Of a stretch of 11,742 bases of DNA, positions 7,657 through 11,742 are shown piece by piece. A program made the translations under genes and the position numbers. Position 1 is the stretch's first letter. Every line of letters starts with the position of its first letter. Under the pieces are notes generated by a model. That model was not told the origin of the DNA. It worked only from the letters and a program-made list of their open reading frames with translations, and made no database searches. The stretch covers positions 1 to 11,742 of the forward strand of contig PXAP01000141.1 of assembly GCA_003567115.1 (NCBI GenBank), given 5' to 3'. The DNA is from Bacteroidota bacterium. Its GTDB lineage: Bacteria; Bacteroidota; Bacteroidia; Bacteroidales; PUMT01.

Positions 7657-9255
7657 TCAGTTATCGGTTATCAGGGCCTGATATAAGCGGTGGTCATTTA
7701 TTAGTTCCCTTGCTTTAAGAAAAGCATTGTCACGGAGGTTCATTATTTCATAATATTCGCTCAGGCTCCATACATCTCTGGCTATCAACGCCTTTACCTG
7801 ATTTGCAATCAATTCAGAAGAGCGTTTCAGCTCTTCCTCTTTTAAATCAACCCCGTCATCTATACCATACTCCACTAACTGATCAATCATTAAATCATCA
7901 ACCTCGAAATTGTTTTTATAATTTTCAAAATCCGGATATTGCGAAATAATCTCGTCGCGGTTACGATCAACATAACTTAAAACAAACCTGCTGAATACTC
8001 CTCTCCGCACGAGGTCACGGTAATAGGAGGTGACGGATACCGTATCAAGAGGAACGAAAACATCTGGCATTATTCCCCCTCCTCCATAAACGGGGCGATT
8101 GTTTACCTTGGTGTGAAATTTCAGCGAGTCGGGCATTGAAATACTGTCAATGGAAAAAAATTCTCCATTGACATATCTTCTCAGGGCATCCAGGGAATAT
8201 TCAGCGATACCATCATCATATGGCTTTTGAATAAGTCTTCCTGAAGGTGTATAATATCTTGCAACCGTAAGCCTTATCATTGAACCATCGGGCAAATTGA
8301 TCGGACGCTGAACAAGTCCTTTTCCAAAAGACCTTCTTCCCACTATCAATCCCCGGTCCCAGTCCTGAACCGCACCTGCCACAATCTCACTTGCCGAAGC
8401 AGAGCCTTCGTTAAGCATAACAACAAGCTGTCCTTCGGTGAATTCTCCTGCCCGTGATGATATATAATCCCTTTTGGATATATTCAACCCTTCGGTATAA
8501 ACTATCATCTTATCCTGATCAAGGAAATGATCGGAAAGGTCAATGGATTCCTGAAGATATCCCCCTCCGTTATCCCGCAGGTCAAGGATAAGATTTTCCA
8601 TTTTGTGCTCTTTTTTAAGCTTTTCAAGAGCTTCTTCGAACTCGTCTACAGTAGTAAAGGAAAACCTGTTCAGTCGGATATAACCGGTTTTATCATCAAC
8701 CATATATGCGGCATCCAAACTGTAAAGGGGTATCTCGTCGCGTGTTATGGTAAAATCCATAAGATCAGGCTCATTACGACGTTTGATGGTGACCGTCACC
8801 TTTGTACCTTTCTCTCCCATGAGCTTTTCCCGTACCTGGGTATTTGTGATACCGACACCGGCAACATTTTCGGAATCAATCCTTACTATCCGGTCTCCCG
8901 CCTGTATTCCAACCTCCTCCGAAGGCCCTCCGGATATCGGGGATATTATAAAAATTGTATCATTAAGGAGATTAAACTGAACACCTATACCCTCAAAATT
9001 ACCCTGAAGGGGTTCATTCATTGCCTTTACCTCATCTTTGTTTATATATACAGAATGAGGATCCAGATCTTTCAACATCTCAACTATTGCCTTCTCAACC
9101 AGCTGCTCCTGGTCAACTGAATCAACATAGAAACTCGATATGGAGTTCAGGGTCTTGCTGAACTTATATACCTGTTCATTTAAGATCTGAGCATTGCCTG
9201 AATGAAAAAGAAAAGCCAGGATAAGGCAAAAAATTATGGATTTAAATTGTTTCAT
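7657..9255 (-). CDS. S41-family C-terminal processing protease (CtpA/Prc-like), exported
   Basis: This 532-residue serine protease is predicted to act in the periplasm, degrading or trimming envelope proteins from their C-termini. The chosen ATG (9253-9255) begins a signal peptide of about 22 residues (MKQFKSIIFCLILAFLFHSG then Asn-Ala-Gln) and is preceded by an A-rich run. The longer frame from a GTG at 9294 would add 13 charged residues ahead of that signal and is unlikely. A helical segment (25-75) precedes a PDZ domain (about 82-160, GIGVQF... GIQAGDRIVRID). The S41 domain (about 185-345) has LDLRDNGGG (225-232), the nucleophile motif NEGSASASE with Ser287, and FGKGLVQ with Lys312 and Gln316. 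The Ser-Lys-Gln spacing (25 and 4) equals that of Prc, so it should be active. The conserved YGGGGIMPD block (390-398) and a helical C-terminal region follow. The 3' neighbour is the THUMP methyltransferase, 58 bp away. The natural substrate is unknown. Confidence 0.95.
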   Translation of the reverse strand: MKQFKSIIFCLILAFLFHSGNAQILNEQVYKFSKTLNSISSFYVDSVDQEQLVEKAIVEMLKDLDPHSVYINKDEVKAMNEPLQGNFEGIGVQFNLLNDTIFIISPISGGPSEEVGIQAGDRIVRIDSENVAGVGITNTQVREKLMGEKGTKVTVTIKRRNEPDLMDFTITRDEIPLYSLDAAYMVDDKTGYIRLNRFSFTTVDEFEEALEKLKKEHKMENLILDLRDNGGGYLQESIDLSDHFLDQDKMIVYTEGLNISKRDYISSRAGEFTEGQLVVMLNEGSASASEIVAGAVQDWDRGLIVGRRSFGKGLVQRPINLPDGSMIRLTVARYYTPSGRLIQKPYDDGIAEYSLDALRRYVNGEFFSIDSISMPDSLKFHTKVNNRPVYGGGGIMPDVFVPLDTVSVTSYYRDLVRRGVFSRFVLSYVDRNRDEIISQYPDFENYKNNFEVDDLMIDQLVEYGIDDGVDLKEEELKRSSELIANQVKALIARDVWSLSEYYEIMNLRDNAFLKARELINDHRLYQALITDN

Positions 9256-9532
9256 GTGTCTATATTTTTTTTTAACATCGCAAATAATAACCACTCATAA
9301 TCATTTTCGTAGTGTTTTTATACTTAATCTTGGGTGTTTCATCTGTATAAACTATGATTATCACTTTATTTAACGAGAAGATAAGGCATTTTGTTGAATT
9401 AACATAATAAAATTTAAAGTCCTGATAAAAAATAAAAAAACCTTTGTTGTGGCTTATACAAATCAGTCAATTAATTACTGCAGGTATTTACTGATAAAAC
9501 CGGTATATTCTTTAACAATTTTTATGAATTAT

Positions 9533-9557
9533 ATCCGGAAAATCTGTACCGGATTTT
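9533..9557 (+). terminator. Hairpin with T-rich tail, weak terminator candidate
   Basis: ATCCGG (9533-9538) pairs with CCGGAT (9549-9554) across a 10-base loop, followed by TTTTGTTTTG. The T-rich tail lies on the plus strand, yet no clear plus-strand gene precedes it. It could end an unrecognised small RNA, block antisense transcription, or form a structure in the protease leader, because the same stem forms in minus-strand RNA about 15-30 nt after the TACCTTTG box. Confidence 0.3.
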
Positions 9558-9571
9558 GTTTTGACAAACTA

Positions 9572-9579
9572 CAAAGGTA
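9572..9579 (-). promoter_or_regulatory. Perfect TAnnTTTG -7 box (TACCTTTG), possible distal promoter of the S41 protease
   Basis: The minus strand reads TACCTTTG, an exact match to the Bacteroidota -7 consensus. The nearest upstream TTTG is only 12 bp away, too short for a standard -33 element. If used, transcription would start near 9565, giving a leader of about 310 nt before the protease ATG. No better box is visible closer to the gene; a degenerate ATTATTTG sits about 20 nt before the ATG. Confidence 0.35.
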
Positions 9580-9594
9580 ACTCTTTTTGATCAA

Positions 9595-9744
9595 ATGTTT
9601 ATGATTGCAGGGTTCAATTTTCGCTATTGCGGAAAAAGCAGTATTGCGGTAAAAATGATTATTGGCCAAAGTTTTAAAAAAATGATGCCTAAACCATATC
9701 GTAAGTTTGAAATGCCGGAGCCGATATATATTGAATACAATTGA
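9595..9744 (+). CDS. Possible small basic protein, 49 residues, unrecognised
   Basis: An ATG at 9595 opens a 49-codon frame ending at TGA 9742-9744. The product would be basic, with a hydrophobic start (MFMIAGFNF), Lys/Met-rich middle and a proline-tyrosine end (PKPYRKFEMPEPIYIEYN). A TTG at 9561-9563 and TCTTTTTG at 9582-9589 (18-bp spacing) resemble a promoter with one mismatch, but they would leave almost no leader. I recognise no family. The frame runs opposite to both flanking genes, and the length is close to what chance gives, so it may not be a gene. Confidence 0.15.
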   Translation: MFMIAGFNFRYCGKSSIAVKMIIGQSFKKMMPKPYRKFEMPEPIYIEYN

Positions 9745-9828
9745 TCAATTATTAGCTGCATTAAATGGTTTTGGACATAAAAAAATTATGTGATACCCGG
9801 AACGGGGAATCAGACATTGTATTGTTCT

Positions 9829-11358
9829 TTATTCCCATTCAATGGTAGCCGGAGGTTTGGAACTGATGTCGTAAACAACCCTGTTTACCCCTTTTACCTT
9901 GTTAATTATCTCACTTGATAATTTACTCAGAAAATCATACGGTAAATGCACCCAGTCGGCTGTCATACCATCAGTTGATACCACAGCCCTCAATGCAACA
10001 ACGCTTTCATAGGTCCTTTCATCACCCATCACTCCGACTGAATGTACAGGAAGCAATATTGCCGCAGCCTGCCATACCTTGTCATATAATCCTGCATCCA
10101 TTAAATTATTGATGAAAATATTGTCAACCTCCTGCAATATAGCTATACTCTCAGCTGTAACCTCGCCCAGCACCCTGATGCCCAGACCCGGGCCCGGAAA
10201 AGGATGACGGCTCAGGAGGAGTCTGTCTATTCCCAGTGTACTGCCCACACGCCTCACCTCGTCCTTGAACAGTAACTTCAATGGCTCTATTACCTTGAGG
10301 TTCATCTTCTCCGGAAGTCCACCCACATTATGATGTGACTTAATGGTTGCAGAGGGTCCGTTAACCGAAACCGATTCTATTACATCAGGATAGATGGTTC
10401 CCTGAGCAAGCCATTTTACATTTTTGAGCCTGCGGGACTCCTGTTCAAACACTTCAATAAAACAACGGCCTATTATCTTTCTCTTTTTTTCAGGGTCAAC
10501 AATTCCTTTCAGGGCATCAAGAAATCTTTTCTTTGCATCAATACCCCTTACATTCAGCCCCATATGCTCATATGATCTTAGAACTTTTGAAAACTCGTCC
10601 TTCCTGAGCAATCCGTTATCAACAAAGATGCAATTCAGGTTTTTTCCTATGGCCTGGTGCAGTAAAACAGCCGTAACAGAAGAATCAACCCCTCCCGAAA
10701 GCCCCAGAATGACCTTATCCTGCTGAAGTTCGGAACGGAGCATCTCTACAGTTTCTTCAACAAATGAGGCCGGGGTCCAGTCCTGTGTGCATCCGCATAT
10801 GTCATCAACAAAATTCTTAAGCATAAGTTTACCATCGGTGGTATGATAAACCTCGGGGTGGAACTGGATTCCGAATGTCTTTTCTCCCTCTGCCTGGTAA
10901 GCAGCCAGCGCAACATCTGCAGTTCTTCCGATTACACGGAAATTATCCGGGAGACTTAGTATAGTGTCTCCGTGCGACATCCAGACCTGTGAACCTTCAT
11001 CAACTCCGCTAAAAAGGTCAGAATTCACATCAATTGAATCCAGGTTCGCCCTTCCATATTCTCTTGTTACGGATGGGGCAACTTCTCCGCCATCATTATA
11101 GACGATAAACTGTGCTCCGTAACATATTCCGAGTACCGGAACTTTGCCACGGAATAAACCCAGGTCGGGTACGGGTGCTTCCGCATCCCTTACCGAAAAA
11201 GGACTGCCGGAAAGTATTATACCCCTGACCGAAGAATCGGGAACAGGAAATTTGTTGTAGGGATGAATTTCACAATAGACATGCAGCTCTCTTATTTTTC
11301 TGGCTATCAATTGAGTATATTGCGACCCCAGATCAAGAACCAATATTTTATCCTGCAT
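9829..11358 (-). CDS. guaA: GMP synthase (glutamine-hydrolysing)
   Basis: GuaA converts XMP to GMP with ATP and glutamine, the last step of de novo guanine nucleotide synthesis, in the cytosol. The 509-residue protein is full length (E. coli 525). The N-terminal class I glutamine amidotransferase domain (about 4-190) has the nucleophile Cys79 in GICYGAQ and the His167/Glu169 pair in FHPEV. The ATP-pyrophosphatase domain follows with P-loop SGGVDSS (221-227) and LAQGTIYPD (318-326), then the substrate-binding SHHNVGGLP (341-349) and the C-terminal dimerisation domain with HPFPGPGLGIRVLGE (385-399) and terminal KPPATIEWE. The ATG at 11356-11358 gives the usual family N-terminus. The gene appears monocistronic here, with 384 bp upstream and 573 bp downstream free of clear genes and no guaB in the window. 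I saw no consensus purine riboswitch in the leader. Confidence 0.98.
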   Translation of the reverse strand: MQDKILVLDLGSQYTQLIARKIRELHVYCEIHPYNKFPVPDSSVRGIILSGSPFSVRDAEAPVPDLGLFRGKVPVLGICYGAQFIVYNDGGEVAPSVTREYGRANLDSIDVNSDLFSGVDEGSQVWMSHGDTILSLPDNFRVIGRTADVALAAYQAEGEKTFGIQFHPEVYHTTDGKLMLKNFVDDICGCTQDWTPASFVEETVEMLRSELQQDKVILGLSGGVDSSVTAVLLHQAIGKNLNCIFVDNGLLRKDEFSKVLRSYEHMGLNVRGIDAKKRFLDALKGIVDPEKKRKIIGRCFIEVFEQESRRLKNVKWLAQGTIYPDVIESVSVNGPSATIKSHHNVGGLPEKMNLKVIEPLKLLFKDEVRRVGSTLGIDRLLLSRHPFPGPGLGIRVLGEVTAESIAILQEVDNIFINNLMDAGLYDKVWQAAAILLPVHSVGVMGDERTYESVVALRAVVSTDGMTADWVHLPYDFLSKLSSEIINKVKGVNRVVYDISSKPPATIEWE

Positions 11359-11742
11359 CGAAAATAGTTATTAAAGTCTGTTTTATTATTTTGTTCTTAT
11401 TATTTATTAAGCCCTTTATAATAAGAATTTTATCTATATACATCCCCTTACAGCATAATAATATTCTGGAAAAAGCAGATGTGCCGGCCGGGGCCTCTAA
11501 ATTACATTATTTTTTTACATCAAATAAACCTGAAATGTTCCGGAATAAATTATATTTAACCTGTAAAAAAGCCAAAATTTTGTTTAATTATTAACAAAAT
11601 CTTGACTTGCGGTCGATTATACATGATATTAAAAGCTCCTTTTGCAGTATAGTTTAAATATATAATTGACTTACAGGATGAACCGCTTCGCTTTAACATT
11701 AAATTACACATCTGACTAATATCTTAAAAAGCATTAAACGCA
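11359..11742. other. AT-rich region upstream of guaA, to window end
   Basis: This 384-bp stretch should include the guaA promoter on the minus strand, but I find no perfect TAnnTTTG box there. It contains a strong AT-rich palindrome at 11577-11600, listed separately. A 67-codon plus-strand frame beginning with TTG at 11391 runs into that palindrome and shows no protein-like pattern. The last 140 bp hold only frames of about 14 codons or fewer on either strand, so no neighbouring gene can be recognised at the edge. Confidence 0.6.
11577..11600. repeat. 24-bp AT-rich inverted repeat ATTTTGTT-N8-AACAAAAT
   Basis: Perfect 8-bp arms ATTTTGTT (11577-11584) and AACAAAAT (11593-11600) flank the 8-bp centre TAATTATT. 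The two half-sites lie 16 bp apart centre to centre, about one and a half turns. It sits about 220 bp upstream of guaA. It could be an operator for guaA or for a gene beyond the window, or a weak hairpin; neither side has a clean T-run typical of a terminator. Confidence 0.4.

Larger units (their letters stand above)
9256..9828. other. 573-bp intergenic region between guaA and the S41 protease
   Basis: Both flanking genes are on the minus strand, so this stretch holds the 3' end of guaA transcription and the leader of the protease. A weak candidate guaA terminator is the CCCG-GAA-CGGG mini-hairpin at 9796-9806; on the minus strand a seven-T run follows about 10 nt later. Other contents, listed separately, are a hairpin at 9533-9557, a TACCTTTG box at 9572-9579 and a possible small plus-strand ORF at 9595-9744 that ends inside a 12-bp palindrome AATTGATCAATT (9739-9750). 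A minus-strand frame of about 67 codons (roughly 9531-9730) has no ATG and is probably chance. I see no tRNA or recognisable riboswitch. Confidence 0.6.

Noticed and set aside
8527..9120. 197-codon plus-strand frame inside the S41 protease gene
   Set aside because: Antisense to the PDZ and S41 domains with intact catalytic residues on the minus strand.
9256..9294. Upstream GTG start adding 13 residues to the S41 protease
   Set aside because: It would place a charged extension before a clear signal peptide; the ATG at 9255 gives a standard export signal and follows an A-rich start region.
11359..11500. Purine (guanine) riboswitch in the guaA leader
   Set aside because: I could not find the conserved three-way-junction core or its loop sequences; only AT-rich sequence is seen.
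11391..11594. 67-codon plus-strand frame upstream of guaA
   Set aside because: Starts with TTG, composition follows the AT-rich DNA, and it runs into the palindrome; no protein-like pattern.
11602..11625. TTGACT...TATACAT sigma70-like promoter near the window end
   Set aside because: Spacing between the boxes is only about 10 bp, and the flanking genes follow Bacteroidota-type signals.
1..11742. Mobile element, CRISPR array, phage or defence island
   Set aside because: No transposase, integrase, terminal repeats, spaced repeat array or defence-family domain is visible; the recognised genes are core or regulatory.

Overview
The window looks like chromosomal DNA of a member of the Bacteroidota, perhaps near Bacteroidales/Marinilabiliales. 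The evidence is moderately AT-rich DNA, A-rich translation starts without strong Shine-Dalgarno sequences, several matches to the Bacteroidota -7 promoter consensus TAnnTTTG, an S41 protease of the type common in this phylum, and a TerB-like/ABCG fusion transporter of a kind I associate with it. No tRNA, rRNA, CRISPR array, insertion sequence or prophage gene is visible.

Layout. Positions 1-1477 (minus) hold the first 492 codons of clpB, cut by the window edge in the middle domain. A 558-bp divergent spacer separates it from the only large plus-strand gene (2036-5143), a 1035-residue ABCG-type transporter. That protein has a helical TerB-like N-terminus, a nucleotide-binding domain, a CxxC linker and a large extracytoplasmic insertion before its last membrane helix. 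Its transcript probably stops at a clean hairpin plus T-run at 5153-5176. About 40 bp later, a second hairpin in the opposite orientation ends the convergent minus-strand transcript.

From 5282 to 11358 every clear gene is on the minus strand. In transcription order they are guaA (GMP synthase), an exported S41 processing protease, a THUMP-domain rRNA methyltransferase, a SiaB-family protein kinase and a SiaC-family phosphoprotein. The protease and methyltransferase are 58 bp apart and may share a transcript. siaB and siaC are 23 bp apart with their own candidate promoter and terminator, so they look like a two-gene unit.

The most interesting piece is the siaB-siaC pair. In Pseudomonas, SiaB phosphorylates SiaC on a threonine, the SiaA phosphatase reverses this, and unphosphorylated SiaC activates the diguanylate cyclase SiaD. 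Here the kinase and its substrate are present, with the Asn-Thr-Ser-Ser phosphosite at Thr68, but no SiaA or SiaD homologue lies in the window. The output of this switch is therefore open. The fused ABCG transporter is the second candidate for unexplored biology. Three long non-coding stretches (1478-2035, 9256-9828, 11359-11742) hold inverted repeats, promoter-like boxes and one possible 49-codon ORF. The other genes are housekeeping.
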